The notes under the pieces were generated by a model. The model made no database searches and was not told the origin of the DNA. It saw nothing but the letters and a program-made list of their open reading frames with translations. A stretch of 64,000 nucleotides of DNA from Microbacterium trichothecenolyticum (GTDB taxonomy: Bacteria > Actinomycetota > Actinomycetes > Actinomycetales > Microbacteriaceae). The position numbers and the translations under genes were made by a program. Of the stretch, positions 14,178 to 23,065 are shown piece by piece (the stretch's first letter is position 1; the number at the start of each line of letters is the position of its first letter). Where the stretch lies: assembly GCF_000956465.1 (NCBI RefSeq), contig NZ_JYJA01000040.1, positions 62,001 through 126,000 on the forward strand, read 5' to 3'.

Positions 14178-16796
14178 CTATTTGCCCACGACCACCTCGA
14201 CCGTGTCGGCCCCGGTGTTGCCCGCAGCATCCGTCGCCGTCCAGGTGAAGCGATAGACGGCGCCCTTCACGGCCTTGACCGTGAACGTGTCGTCGTCGAC
14301 CTGGGTCCACGACGCCTTCGCGCCCGAGACGCTCACGTCGGTGAGTTCGACGGTCACGTCGCCGCGATCATCGGCCGCGTCGATCGAGAACTGCACCGTG
14401 CGCATCTTGTTGTTCGGCGGCCAGATCAGCTCCGGGTCCGCCGTCACCTCGATGGTCGGATCCGTCGTGTCCGGCGGCGTCAGGTCGAGCCCGACGATCA
14501 CGGGGTCGTGGTCACTCGAGCGGTATGCGTCAGGTGCATAGAGCGCGTCCTGGGCCGGGAGCTTGAACGACATGTCGTAGTCGATCAGGCTCGGCTCGTC
14601 GGAGTTGATGTGCCACGACGAGACTCCCGACACGTCCGCGGTGAGGGCCGGCTGCGCGAGTGCGTAGTCGAGGTAGCCCAGCTGGCCGTCGAAGACGTAC
14701 GAGTACGCGTGCTCGCCGTTGAACTGCTTCTCCAGGTCGGTGAAGCCGCCCGCGACGAACGCGTCGATCGAGTCCTCGTGGTCGTACGAGTTCAGGTCGC
14801 CGATGACGATCGCACGACCGTCGGGAGCCACCGTCTCGTTGAGCCACTTCGTGAGAGCCGTGGCGGCCGCCGTGCGCGACGCGCTGCAGTTGCCCTGGCC
14901 GTCACCGAGGTCGGGGCTCTCGGCGCACGCCGAGCCCTTCGACTTCAGGTGGTTGACCGACACCACGAACTCCTCGCCCGTCTCCGTCGACGCGAACCGC
15001 TGGGTGACCGCCGGGCGGTGCCGCGCGTCCGACCAGGTCGGGTCGACCGCGCTCGTCATCAGCTGGTACGTCCCGACGGGGGTGACCGTCGACGGCTTGT
15101 AGATGACAGCCGTGGTGATCGCGTCCGTGCCGATCACGCCGGTGGTGACCGGCACGTACGTGCCCGCACCCACCTTCGCGTTCAGCGCGTCGGCCAGCGC
15201 CTGGACGGCCGTGCCGTTGTTCTCGATCTCGAGCAGGCCGAACACGTCCGCGTCGATCGCCGCGAGCGCCTCGACGATCTTCGTCTGCTGGCGCAGGAAC
15301 TCCTCCTGGGTGTCGGCGCCACGGTAGTAGTCGTCGTCGTTCGAGTTGGTCGGCGTCGGGTCGATCGAGGTGAAGTAGTTCAGCACGTTGAAGCTCGAGA
15401 TCTTCAGGTCGCCGCCGACGTCGGGCACGCCCGTCCGCGCGTTGGCCACGGTGAAGTCGGCACCTTCGGTCGGCTGCACGCCCCACGTGTCGAAGCGGTA
15501 GTCCAGGATGCCGGTGGCGTTCTGGACGAGGTCGCCGCTGCGGAACGAGTGGTCGAGCGTGAAGACCGCGCCGTCCGGATGGATGGCCGGGTCGGGGTTC
15601 TGGGTGCCGCGGCCGTCGTCCAGCGTGATGCTGTTCTCGACGTTGGCGGCGGCGAGCGCGTCGGCGGCCGCCCCCGGCTCCACGACCGCGGTGGGGGTGT
15701 CGAGGCGACCGTTGGTGAGGGTGATCGTGCCGAAGCGGCCGTACTCGAACGTCTCGCCGATCGCGAGGTTCTGCGGAAGCGTCACGGACATGCCCTCGAG
15801 CGCCTCGCGCTGCGCGGTCGTCGCCGGCAGGCTGAGCGGCGTCGCCGCGGGCAGCGACTGCCCGGTCGCACACACCTCGACGTCCGCGGCCACGACCTGC
15901 GTGAGACCGAAGAACTCCGCGACCTCGCCCGCGACGCTGACGCTGTCGCCGACGTTCACCGGCGCCCCGCCCGGCGCGTACACGAAGATGCCGTCCGAGG
16001 TCGCAGCGTCGCCGTCACCCGCGTCCTGCACGTAGTACCCGTCGAATCCGCCGGTCTGGAAGTCGCCCACGACGACGCCCTCGATCAGGACGTCCTGTCC
16101 CTGGATCGACGACGCCGCACCGGAGCCCTGGACGGACCCGATCGCCAGCGGAGTCGCTGCGCAGTCCGCCACGGGGCCGGGATCGGGGTCGGGGGGCGTC
16201 AGGTGCCAGCCGAGGCCGTCGAAGGTGTCGCTGGCGTAGCCGGTCCACTCGACTGCGGGATCGAACGGGTCCGAGCCGTTCGTGTCGCCCTGCACGATGT
16301 TCGCGTTGCGGCGCAGCGTGTTGTCCATCGTCGACGCGAGCCCGGTGCCCCACTGGGAACCGGGGTCGACACCGATCTGACCGATGACGTCGACGATCTC
16401 GGTGCCCTTGACCAGCGCGACGGCGTCATTGCCGTTGAAGAGACCGAGGTTCGCCGACTGGTCCGCCTGGGCCAGGATGGCCGCGTTGGCGAGCGCGTGC
16501 GAGAACACGTAGACATCCCCGGGGGCGACGCTGCCGGTGAGGTTGATCGTAAGGCTGACCGTGGGGCTGCCGTTGGAGTACTGCTGCAGCTTGTATCCGG
16601 TCGCGGCGAGGTCGACCGCCGTCGTGCCGGGGTTGTAGATCTCGATGGACTTGTTGTTCGAGGAGCCTTCGACGTACTCGCTGATGAACAGATCACCGGA
16701 TGCTGCGGCCGCGGGCGCGGCGAAGGCCACGACTCCTCCCGCGGCGAGCGCCGCGGCTGCGATCGCAGCGGCGATGGGACGGGGTGCTGGGGACAC
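14178..16796 (-). CDS. Secreted ExeM/NucH-family extracellular endonuclease
   Basis: This 872-residue exported protein has a signal peptide (about 1-32), then a lamin-tail-like domain (LFISEYVEGSSNNKSIEIYN, to about 150). An OB-fold-like domain (about 205-310) is followed by an endonuclease/exonuclease/phosphatase domain from about 465 (KISSFNVLNYF, LLEIENNG, NHLKSKG, GDLNSY, ending SSDHDPVI near 763). A C-terminal Ig-like domain follows (about 780-872). This order is that of ExeM/NucH nucleases that digest extracellular DNA for phosphate, carbon or biofilm dispersal. GTG 16796 has a GGAGG Shine-Dalgarno. There is no LPXTG-like anchor, so it should be released. It is divergent from the phosphatase gene. 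Confidence 0.92.
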   Translation of the reverse strand: MSPAPRPIAAAIAAAALAAGGVVAFAAPAAAASGDLFISEYVEGSSNNKSIEIYNPGTTAVDLAATGYKLQQYSNGSPTVSLTINLTGSVAPGDVYVFSHALANAAILAQADQSANLGLFNGNDAVALVKGTEIVDVIGQIGVDPGSQWGTGLASTMDNTLRRNANIVQGDTNGSDPFDPAVEWTGYASDTFDGLGWHLTPPDPDPGPVADCAATPLAIGSVQGSGAASSIQGQDVLIEGVVVGDFQTGGFDGYYVQDAGDGDAATSDGIFVYAPGGAPVNVGDSVSVAGEVAEFFGLTQVVAADVEVCATGQSLPAATPLSLPATTAQREALEGMSVTLPQNLAIGETFEYGRFGTITLTNGRLDTPTAVVEPGAAADALAAANVENSITLDDGRGTQNPDPAIHPDGAVFTLDHSFRSGDLVQNATGILDYRFDTWGVQPTEGADFTVANARTGVPDVGGDLKISSFNVLNYFTSIDPTPTNSNDDDYYRGADTQEEFLRQQTKIVEALAAIDADVFGLLEIENNGTAVQALADALNAKVGAGTYVPVTTGVIGTDAITTAVIYKPSTVTPVGTYQLMTSAVDPTWSDARHRPAVTQRFASTETGEEFVVSVNHLKSKGSACAESPDLGDGQGNCSASRTAAATALTKWLNETVAPDGRAIVIGDLNSYDHEDSIDAFVAGGFTDLEKQFNGEHAYSYVFDGQLGYLDYALAQPALTADVSGVSSWHINSDEPSLIDYDMSFKLPAQDALYAPDAYRSSDHDPVIVGLDLTPPDTTDPTIEVTADPELIWPPNNKMRTVQFSIDAADDRGDVTVELTDVSVSGAKASWTQVDDDTFTVKAVKGAVYRFTWTATDAAGNTGADTVEVVVGK

Positions 16797-16946
16797 GAGA
16801 CCTCCACGGGATGACGGCGGTCTGTGGACCGCGCATAGGGAAAGGGCGGCCTGGTCGCCGCCCGTTCGTCACAAGCTAGGCGAGCAGCATCCGTCATCGG
16901 AAGACCCTGAGAGGAGAACTCCTTAACGTTCGGTGTCCGCTCGGTC

Positions 16947-16952
16947 CAGAAT
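16947..16952 (+). promoter_or_regulatory. -10 box for a leaderless phosphatase mRNA
   Basis: CAGAAT ends 7 nt before ATG 16960. This spacing supports that start over the in-frame codons upstream. Confidence 0.4.
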
Positions 16953-16959
16953 GGAACCC

Positions 16960-17463
16960 ATGACCGCGACCGACGCGACGCCCTTCCGCGTCGTGTTCGT
17001 GTGCACGGGGAACATCTGCCGCTCGCCGATGGCGGAGGTGGTGTTCCGGGGATTCGCGGATGCCTCGGGCCTCGGTGCGCGCGTCGCCTCGACGAGTGCC
17101 GGCACCGGCGACTGGCACGTCGGCGAGCAGGCCGACCTCCGCACGATCGAGGCGCTGGAGCGCGCCGGCTACGACGGCTCGCACCACCGCGCGCGGCAGT
17201 TCACGCACTCGGACTTCGCGCGCAGCGACCTCGTGGTCGCGCTGGATCGCAGCCACGAGCGGATCCTGCGCGGATGGGCCCGGACCGAGGGCGACGCCGA
17301 CAAGATCGCCCTGCTGCTGGCCTTCGATCCCACGGCCCGCACGCTCGACGTCCCGGACCCGTACTACGCGGGCCCCGGAATGTTCGACGAGGTGCTCGGT
17401 ATGATCGAGAGCGCGAGCCGGGCGCTCTTCCGGCAACTCGAACCCGCCATCCGCCCGGTGTGA
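16960..17463 (+). CDS. Low-molecular-weight protein-tyrosine phosphatase
   Basis: This 167-residue LMW-PTP has the catalytic P-loop VCTGNICRSP (nucleophile Cys15, Arg21) and the C-terminal general-acid region DVPDPYY. Its size is normal for the PtpA/Wzb/YwlE group. The start is ATG 16960, supported by a -10-like box 7 nt upstream; an in-frame ATG at 16951 cannot be excluded. It dephosphorylates tyrosine (or arginine) on partner proteins; no cognate kinase gene is adjacent. purB follows 47 bp downstream in the same direction. Confidence 0.92.
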   Translation: MTATDATPFRVVFVCTGNICRSPMAEVVFRGFADASGLGARVASTSAGTGDWHVGEQADLRTIEALERAGYDGSHHRARQFTHSDFARSDLVVALDRSHERILRGWARTEGDADKIALLLAFDPTARTLDVPDPYYAGPGMFDEVLGMIESASRALFRQLEPAIRPV

Positions 17464-17510
17464 AGACACCGGATCGACGGTCGTCCTCGGCGATACCGAC
17501 GGGAGCCCCC

Positions 17511-18893
17511 ATGACCTCTCTGCCTCCTCAGCCGCTCAGCCCCCTCGACGGGCGCTACCGCCCCGCCGTCGGGGAGCTGGGCGAGTACCTCTCGGAGGCG
17601 GGCCTGAACCGCGCCCGCGTCGAGGTCGAGGCGGAGTGGCTCATCGCCCTCACGGACCGCTCGCTGTTCGGCACCTCGCCGCTCGCCGACGCCGACAAGG
17701 AGCGCCTGCGGGCGCTCTACCTCGAGTTCGGGCAGGCCGAGATCGACTGGCTCGCCGAGAAGGAGTCGGTGACCCGTCACGACGTGAAGGCCGTCGAGTA
17801 CCTGGTGCGCGACCGCCTGTCGACGCTCGGCCTCGACGCGATCGCCGAGCTCACGCACTTCGCGTGCACGAGCGAGGACATCAACTCGACGTCGTACGCC
17901 CTCACCGTGCAGCGCGCCGTGCAGCGCGTGTGGCTGCCGAAGCTGCGCGCCGTCATCGCCGCGCTCACCGAGCTCGCGGTGAACCACCGTGACGCCGCGA
18001 TGCTCTCGCGCACGCACGGCCAGCCGGCGACGCCCTCGACCATGGGCAAGGAGCTCGGCGTGTTCGCCTGGCGTCTCGCCCGCGTCGCCGACCAGATCGA
18101 GGGCGGCGAGTACCTCGCGAAGTTCTCGGGCGCCACCGGCACGTGGTCGGCGCACCTGTCGGCCGCGCCCGACGTGGACTGGCCCGAGGTCTCGCGCGCG
18201 TTCATCGAGGGCCTGGGGCTCGATTTCAACATCCTCACGACCCAGATCGAGTCGCACGACTGGCAGGTCGAGCTGTACGACCGCGTGCGTCACGCCGGCG
18301 GCATCCTGCACAACCTCGCGACCGACATCTGGACCTACATCTCGATCGGCTACTTCACCCAGATCCCGGTGGCCGGCGCCACCGGCTCGTCGACGATGCC
18401 GCACAAGATCAACCCCATCCGATTCGAGAACGCCGAGGCGAACCTCGAGATCTCGGGCGGCCTGCTCGGGACCCTCTCGCAGACGCTCGTCACGAGCCGC
18501 CTGCAGCGCGACCTCACCGACTCGACGACGCAGCGCAACATCGGTGTCGCGTTCGGGCACTCGCTGCTCGCGCTCGACAACCTCCAGCGCGGCCTCACAG
18601 AGATCTCGCTCGCCGAGGATGTGCTGCTGGCCGACCTCGACCAGAACTGGGAAGTGCTCGCCGAGGCCATCCAGACGGTGGTGCGCGCCGAGATCGCGGC
18701 CGGGCGCTCGCAGATCAGCGACCCGTACGCGCTCCTCAAGGACCTCACCCGAGGCCGCCGCGTGGGCGCACCCGAGCTCGCGGAGTTCGTGCGCGGCCTC
18801 GACATCGGCGACGAGGCGAAGCAGCGCCTCCTCGCCCTCACCCCGGCGACCTACGACGGCCTCGCCTCGCAGCTGGTCGACGAGCTGGGCTGA
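17511..18893 (+). CDS. purB: Adenylosuccinate lyase
   Basis: This 460-residue member of the fumarase/aspartase superfamily catalyses two steps of purine synthesis: SAICAR to AICAR, and adenylosuccinate to AMP, each releasing fumarate. The superfamily signature SSTMPHKINPI and the catalytic His regions (TSEDINSTSYA, RTHGQPATPSTMGKE) are present. Its length and N-terminus (PLSPLDGRYRP) are those of the long PurB branch found in E. coli and actinobacteria. ATG 17511 has GGGAG upstream; the longer open frame overlaps the phosphatase gene and is rejected. Confidence 0.95.
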   Translation: MTSLPPQPLSPLDGRYRPAVGELGEYLSEAGLNRARVEVEAEWLIALTDRSLFGTSPLADADKERLRALYLEFGQAEIDWLAEKESVTRHDVKAVEYLVRDRLSTLGLDAIAELTHFACTSEDINSTSYALTVQRAVQRVWLPKLRAVIAALTELAVNHRDAAMLSRTHGQPATPSTMGKELGVFAWRLARVADQIEGGEYLAKFSGATGTWSAHLSAAPDVDWPEVSRAFIEGLGLDFNILTTQIESHDWQVELYDRVRHAGGILHNLATDIWTYISIGYFTQIPVAGATGSSTMPHKINPIRFENAEANLEISGGLLGTLSQTLVTSRLQRDLTDSTTQRNIGVAFGHSLLALDNLQRGLTEISLAEDVLLADLDQNWEVLAEAIQTVVRAEIAAGRSQISDPYALLKDLTRGRRVGAPELAEFVRGLDIGDEAKQRLLALTPATYDGLASQLVDELG

Positions 18894-18971
18894 ACCGCAC
18901 CTCTGCCGCGAGACCCCGATTCTGCGGAGAGACCCCCGGGGCCGGGCTAGGTACAGCCGGGCGCGCGGACC

Positions 18972-19316
18972 TCAGGCCTTCGGGTTCCCGGATGCTGCGG
19001 CATCCGGGTTCTCGCCCTGCTCGGGCTCGTCGGGCTTCTCGTCGAAGAGCACCGGCTTGTCGATCTGCTTCGTCACCTGCGCGGGGTCCACGGCCAGGAG
19101 CAGCAGCGACACGATCAGCAGCACCGCGATGAAGCTGATGCCGGCGATGACGAGCGCCGTGACGACCGCGCGCTCCGCCTCGCCTGCGGCGCGCTGCTGG
19201 AAGAAGCCCATCGACACGAGCGTCACGATGCCCGCGAACAGGGCGGCCGCGAAGGCGAGCCCGAGCAGCTGGAGGGGCTTCATGAGGTCGCGGCGGGTGG
19301 GGCTTTCGTGGCTCAC
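18972..19316 (-). CDS. Two-helix membrane protein, unknown function
   Basis: This 114-residue protein has two membrane helices (about residues 14-37 and 46-69) and a cytoplasmic, acidic, Pro-rich tail. It starts at a GTG overlapping the previous stop by 4 bp, so it is co-translated with the membrane protein upstream. A GGATGC-type hairpin lies inside its last codons. No family was recognised. Close coupling suggests it forms a unit with the 242-residue neighbour. Confidence 0.75.
   Translation of the reverse strand: MSHESPTRRDLMKPLQLLGLAFAAALFAGIVTLVSMGFFQQRAAGEAERAVVTALVIAGISFIAVLLIVSLLLLAVDPAQVTKQIDKPVLFDEKPDEPEQGENPDAAASGNPKA
18987..19008. repeat. GGATGC inverted pair inside the 3' end of a gene
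   Basis: Nine-bp arms (CCCGGATGC and its complement) flank TGCG. The hairpin sits in codons about 15 bp before a stop codon and could end transcription of the membrane-protein pair. Confidence 0.6.
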
Positions 19317-20041
19317 GCGGAGTCCTTCTGCGGGGTGGGATCGGCGGACGCGGACGCCTCCGCCGTGAAGTCGGGGGCCCCGGCGTCGTCCGGGGGGCGC
19401 GGCGAGAAGCCCGCGATGCCGAGGTACACGGCGACGATCGCGGCGTAGCCGCCGAAGAGGCCGACGCCGATCGTGATGCCGGTGAGGGTGAACGTCGCGT
19501 GGGCCTCTTCGATCGTGTAGTCCAGCGCATACGCCGGCTGCACGAACAGGAGCGCGATGCCGAGGAGGATCGTCAGGGCGCCGACGACGGCCGCATCGCG
19601 GCTCTCGGCGCGCGGACCGACGACCGCAGCGGGCCGGGCGTCGGCGACACCGGGCGCGATCTCGCGCCGCTCGCGACGGCCGAGGAGGCCGCGCCAGCCG
19701 GCGATGAGCTCGATGACGCCGCTGATGAGCGCCCACGTGATCACGATGACGAAGTATCCGGTGACGGTGCGCAGCGGGTAGAGGCCGCTCGCCATGCCGG
19801 CGACGATGGCGACGCCGCCGAGCGCGGCCGATGGCCAGCGGAGACCCTTCGGATAGACCAGCCACACCGCGAGCAGCAGCACGAGGCCGGTCGCGATCGT
19901 GAAGCCGCTGAACACCGAGCTGCCGACCAGGGCGGAGTGGTCGGGCGAGAACGTGATCATGAGCGCCGCGAGCGCTGCGAACGCGGCGCGTGCGAGCTGC
20001 ACGTGGCGCACGGCGAACGTGCGGGAATCGGCTGAGGTCAC
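19313..20041 (-). CDS. Six-helix membrane protein, unknown function
   Basis: This 242-residue protein has about six hydrophobic helices in two groups of three around a basic cytoplasmic loop (GRRERREIAPGVADARP), and a Pro/Asp-rich tail. The arrangement recalls DUF308/HdeD-like membrane proteins but no diagnostic motif was found. GTG 20041 has an AGGATCACC ribosome-binding region. A TAGACT -10 box lies at 20091-20096 and a 7-bp-arm hairpin falls within the predicted 5' leader. It is co-expressed with the following two-helix protein. Confidence 0.75.
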   Translation of the reverse strand: MTSADSRTFAVRHVQLARAAFAALAALMITFSPDHSALVGSSVFSGFTIATGLVLLLAVWLVYPKGLRWPSAALGGVAIVAGMASGLYPLRTVTGYFVIVITWALISGVIELIAGWRGLLGRRERREIAPGVADARPAAVVGPRAESRDAAVVGALTILLGIALLFVQPAYALDYTIEEAHATFTLTGITIGVGLFGGYAAIVAVYLGIAGFSPRPPDDAGAPDFTAEASASADPTPQKDSA

Positions 20042-20062
20042 GGTGATCCTGCGGAGCGGCGG

Positions 20063-20096
20063 GTTCTCAGGAATGAGAACGGATGCCTCCAGTCTA
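20063..20096 (-). promoter_or_regulatory. Promoter with 5'-end hairpin before the membrane-protein pair
   Basis: A TAGACT -10 box (20091-20096, minus strand) is followed, a few nt after the expected transcription start, by the inverted repeat GTTCTCA-GGAA-TGAGAAC (20063-20080). It may be an operator that blocks elongation or a 5' RNA hairpin. Its half-sites match those of the znuA operator but in everted order. Confidence 0.45.
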
Positions 20097-20138
20097 CGTG
20101 CGTGGCGGCTGGGAGCTTCCGGGCGCCCGTCGGCGGCC

Positions 20139-21515
20139 TCAGTCCAGGGTGTCGAGGATCGCGGTCAGCAGCTCGAACGTCGTCAGCGGCGAGATGATCG
20201 CGAACCGCAGCACGGGCTCGCCGGCGTGGGAGCTCGGCACGACGAAGGCGTGCTGCTCCTCGAGCAGGTGGCTCGACCACGCCTCGTAGTCGGCGAGCGT
20301 CCAGCCCTCGCGGCGGAACACCACGACCGACAGCTGCGGGTCGCGCACGAGCGAGAGGCCCTCGCGCGACTCGATCTCGTCGGCGATGCGGCGCGCGAGG
20401 TCGATGCCGTACTCGATCGTGGCGCGGTACTGGTCGGTGCCGTGGGTCGCGAGCGAGAACCACATCGGCAGGCCTCGGGCCCGGCGGGTGAGCTGGATGG
20501 CGAGGTCGGACGGGTTCCAGTCCGGCTTGCCGGTGAGGGTGTCGAGGTACTCGGCCTTCTGGGTGTGGGCTGACAGCGCCAGGGCGGGTTCCCGGTAGAT
20601 GAGCGCGCACGCGTCGAAGGGCGCGAACAGCCACTTGTGCGGGTCGACGATGACCGAGTCGGCGAGCTCGACGCCCGCGAAGACGGGCCGCATGCTCTCG
20701 ACGAGCATCGCCGCGAGACCGTACGCGCCGTCGACGTGGAACCAGATGCCGCGCTCGCGCGCGACGGCCCCGACGCTGGCGATGTCGTCGACGATGCCGA
20801 AGTTGGTCGTGCCGCCCGTGGCGACCACCGCGAACACCGCGTCGCCGTGGTCGTCGAGCACGCGCGCCACGGCGTCGCCGTGCAGGCGACCGTTCGCATC
20901 GACCTCAGCCGTCGCGACGTCGACGTCCATGACCGCCGCGGCCGACGCGATCGACGAGTGGGCCTCGGCGCTGCACACGATGACCCACCGGGGCGGGGTC
21001 TGGCGCCCCTCGTCCGCCGCGCGGCGGCGGGCAGCATCCCGAGCCGTCACGAGGGCTGAGAGGTTGCCGATCGTGCCGCCCTGCACGAACACGCCGCCCG
21101 CCCCCGCCGGCAGACCGAACTCCTTCGCGAGCCAGTGCAGCACCTCGTTCTCGGCGAACACCGCGCCGGCGCCCTCGACCCACGAGCCTCCGTAGATGGC
21201 GGATGCCGACACCACGACGTCGAACGCGAGCGAAGCCTTGCTCGGCGCCGAGGGGATGAACGAGAGGTACCCGGGGTGGTCCGTCGACACGCACGCCGGG
21301 GCGAGGACGTTCTCGAAGAGGGCGATCGCGCGCCGCGAGCCGATGCCCTCCGGGGTGATCGAGCCGGACGCCAGGCGCTCCAGGTCGCGCGGGCTCATCG
21401 GCTTGTCGAGCGGCACATCCTCGTACAGGGCCCGGCGCCGCGCGTACTCGAGCACGTCCTCGACGGTGTGACGGGTGTCGGGGGAGATGCGATGCATGTC
21501 GTCGGGCGCGGTCAC
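20139..21515 (-). CDS. PLP-dependent decarboxylase (group II, aromatic/L-amino-acid type)
   Basis: This 458-residue group II decarboxylase has the PLP-binding lysine in VDPHKWLFAPFD, the Asp in HVDGAYG, and the N-terminal STDHPGYLSFIPSAPS region. The start is GTG 21515 with AGGA 6 nt upstream. It should convert an L-amino acid (aromatic, glutamate or diaminobutyrate in relatives) to its amine or beta-alanine-type product; the substrate cannot be assigned. A divergent Lrp/AsnC regulator 125 bp away probably senses an amino acid and controls it. Confidence 0.88.
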   Translation of the reverse strand: MTAPDDMHRISPDTRHTVEDVLEYARRRALYEDVPLDKPMSPRDLERLASGSITPEGIGSRRAIALFENVLAPACVSTDHPGYLSFIPSAPSKASLAFDVVVSASAIYGGSWVEGAGAVFAENEVLHWLAKEFGLPAGAGGVFVQGGTIGNLSALVTARDAARRRAADEGRQTPPRWVIVCSAEAHSSIASAAAVMDVDVATAEVDANGRLHGDAVARVLDDHGDAVFAVVATGGTTNFGIVDDIASVGAVARERGIWFHVDGAYGLAAMLVESMRPVFAGVELADSVIVDPHKWLFAPFDACALIYREPALALSAHTQKAEYLDTLTGKPDWNPSDLAIQLTRRARGLPMWFSLATHGTDQYRATIEYGIDLARRIADEIESREGLSLVRDPQLSVVVFRREGWTLADYEAWSSHLLEEQHAFVVPSSHAGEPVLRFAIISPLTTFELLTAILDTLD

Positions 21516-21628
21516 GGTGAGTCCTTCCAGAGGGTGGCCTCGCCAGGCTATGCGCGTGGGACTGCGCCTTTCAATCAGCATCTCGCGTCAATTCGGCAAC
21601 GGGGTACGCACTCTGCTCACCGTTCACG

Positions 21629-21634
21629 TACATT
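21629..21634 (+). promoter_or_regulatory. -10 box for a leaderless lrp-type mRNA
   Basis: TACATT ends 6 nt before the ATG of the Lrp/AsnC gene. The surrounding divergent spacer is relatively AT-rich and is the likely binding region of the regulator. Confidence 0.5.
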
Positions 21635-21640
21635 CTGTTC

Positions 21641-22075
21641 ATGGTGGCTCCCCTGGACGATCTCGACCGACGCCTGATCTCGCTGCTGCGCGCCAACGGC
21701 CGGGAGTCGGTGGTGCGCCTGTCGGAGCGGCTCGGCGTCACCCGCACGACGGTGAACAAGCGGATCGAGCGCCTCGTCGATTCCGGCGTGATCGCCGGCT
21801 TCTCGGTGCGTCTCCACGATGTCGCGAGCGACTCGGCCGTGCGCGCGATCACGTTGGTCGCCGTCGAGGGGCACGACGCGCGCGATGCGATCCGCCAGCT
21901 GCGCGGCATCCCTCAGATCGCGGCGCTCCACACGACCAACGGCCGCTGGGATCTCGTGGCCGAGCTCAGCTGCGAGAGCCTCGGCGACCTCGACGGCGCC
22001 CTTGCCGCGATCCGCAGCACGGCAGGCGTGCGCGACAGCGAGACGAGCATCCTGCTGAGCTCGGCCGTCGCCTGA
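21641..22075 (+). CDS. Lrp/AsnC-family transcriptional regulator
   Basis: This 144-residue protein has the AsnC helix-turn-helix (LDDLDRRLISLLRANGRESVVRLSERLGVTRTTVNKRIERL) followed by an RAM ligand-binding domain, with ITLVAVEG and LHTTNGRWDLVAEL phrases. The start is supported by a -10 box 6 nt upstream. It is divergent from the PLP decarboxylase and probably regulates it in response to an amino acid. Confidence 0.9.
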   Translation: MVAPLDDLDRRLISLLRANGRESVVRLSERLGVTRTTVNKRIERLVDSGVIAGFSVRLHDVASDSAVRAITLVAVEGHDARDAIRQLRGIPQIAALHTTNGRWDLVAELSCESLGDLDGALAAIRSTAGVRDSETSILLSSAVA

Positions 22076-22288
22076 CGTCGGGCAGCGGGACGATCGCGCC
22101 CAGGGCGAGCGGAAGAGCGGCAGGCGGATGCCCGTGCACGCTCGACACCGTCGAGCGGTCGTGGACGCCGCCGCGGTACTCGACGAACCCGGCCCGATCG
22201 AGCAGGAATGGAGAAGCGCCGTCCAGAGCGCCTCGGTAGCGTGAGGATCACGGGACGCGAAGGCGCCCACGAGCGTGAGGAGAGCATC

Positions 22289-22726
22289 ATGGCGAAGACG
22301 GCATCCGACGGACTGTCCCAGGAGGAGCGCGAGGCGGTCAAGAATCGCGCGAAGGAGCTGCGCGACCAGGCCAAGGCGGGCAAGAGCCGCGAAGCGGGGA
22401 CGAAGCAGGTCCTCGAGGCGATCGACAAGCTCGACGGCACGGACAGGGAGATCGCGGAGGGCCTGCACAAGGTGGTCGGCGAGGTCGCCCCCGACCTCGT
22501 GCCCAAGACGTACTACGGGTTCCCCGCCTACGCGAACGCGGCCGGAAAGGTCGTCGTCTTCACGCAGCCGGCCTCGAAGTTCAAGACCCGCTACGCGACC
22601 ATCCAGTTCGACGAGACCGCCCACCTCGACGACGGCGACTTCTGGTCGACGGGCTTCGCGGTGCTCGCCTGGACCCCCGCCGTCGAGAAGAAGATCACCG
22701 AGCTCGTCGCGGCCGCCGTGGCCTGA
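22289..22726 (+). CDS. DUF1801 (YdhG-like) family protein
   Basis: This 145-residue protein has a charged helical first half, rich in Lys/Glu, and a DUF1801-type fold in the second half (APDLVPKTYYGFPAYANAAGKVVVFTQPASKFKTRYATIQFD). Relatives include the frataxin-like B. subtilis YdhG, proposed to chaperone iron. ATG 22289 is preceded by GAGGAGAG. The 213 bp upstream hold no recognisable element. It is a single-gene unit, convergent with the SelW-like gene. Confidence 0.8.
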   Translation: MAKTASDGLSQEEREAVKNRAKELRDQAKAGKSREAGTKQVLEAIDKLDGTDREIAEGLHKVVGEVAPDLVPKTYYGFPAYANAAGKVVVFTQPASKFKTRYATIQFDETAHLDDGDFWSTGFAVLAWTPAVEKKITELVAAAVA

Positions 22727-22756
22727 ACCCACCGCGCCCCCGCGGTCGTGCACGCT

Positions 22757-23065
22757 TCAGCGGTCGGGGTCGGTCGGCCTCGCGGCGGCGCGATCAGCGT
22801 GGCCGAGCGCGCGGTCGGGAGCGATGCGGTCGCGCACGCGGCGCTTCAGCACGACGATGTCGGGGAAGCCGCCGTCGGCCTTGCGTGACCAGACGAGCCC
22901 GTCGTCGGCGTACACCTCGAAGATCCCGCCGGTGCCCGGCTCGAGCGTGGCGCCGCCACCCATGAGCTCGTCCTGGAAGGTGGTGAGGAGCTCCTGCGCG
23001 ACCCATGCCGCACGGAGCATCCATGCGCACTGGGTGCAGTAGACGACGCGGATGTGATGGCTCAT
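22757..23065 (-). CDS. Rdx/SelW-type thioredoxin-like protein
   Basis: This 102-residue protein has the SelT/SelW/SelH (Rdx) fold signature: beta strand VVYCTQCAWMLRAAWVAQELL with a CxxC redox motif (Cys10, Cys13), followed by the GGIFEVYADDGLVWSRK strand pair and PDIVVLKRRVRDRI. The position that is selenocysteine in animal SelW is an ordinary Cys codon here. Its ATG overlaps the hydrolase stop by 4 bp. It is probably a glutathione- or mycothiol-linked oxidoreductase; its physiological partner is unknown. Confidence 0.85.
   Translation of the reverse strand: MSHHIRVVYCTQCAWMLRAAWVAQELLTTFQDELMGGGATLEPGTGGIFEVYADDGLVWSRKADGGFPDIVVLKRRVRDRIAPDRALGHADRAAARPTDPDR

Noticed and set aside
14508..16814. 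Plus-strand frame of 768 codons opposite the nuclease gene
   Set aside because: Arg/Val-rich low-information protein with no start signal; the sense strand encodes a complete ExeM-like nuclease.
17001..17510. N-terminal extension of PurB by about 170 residues
   Set aside because: That stretch is the phosphatase gene in another frame; PurB homology begins at ATG 17511 with a Shine-Dalgarno.
22076..22288. Small gene or RNA in the spacer before the DUF1801 gene
   Set aside because: No coding bias, start signal, or stable conserved-looking structure could be found.
22757..23065. Selenoprotein
   Set aside because: The redox motif uses normal Cys codons and there is no in-frame TGA or SECIS-like need.
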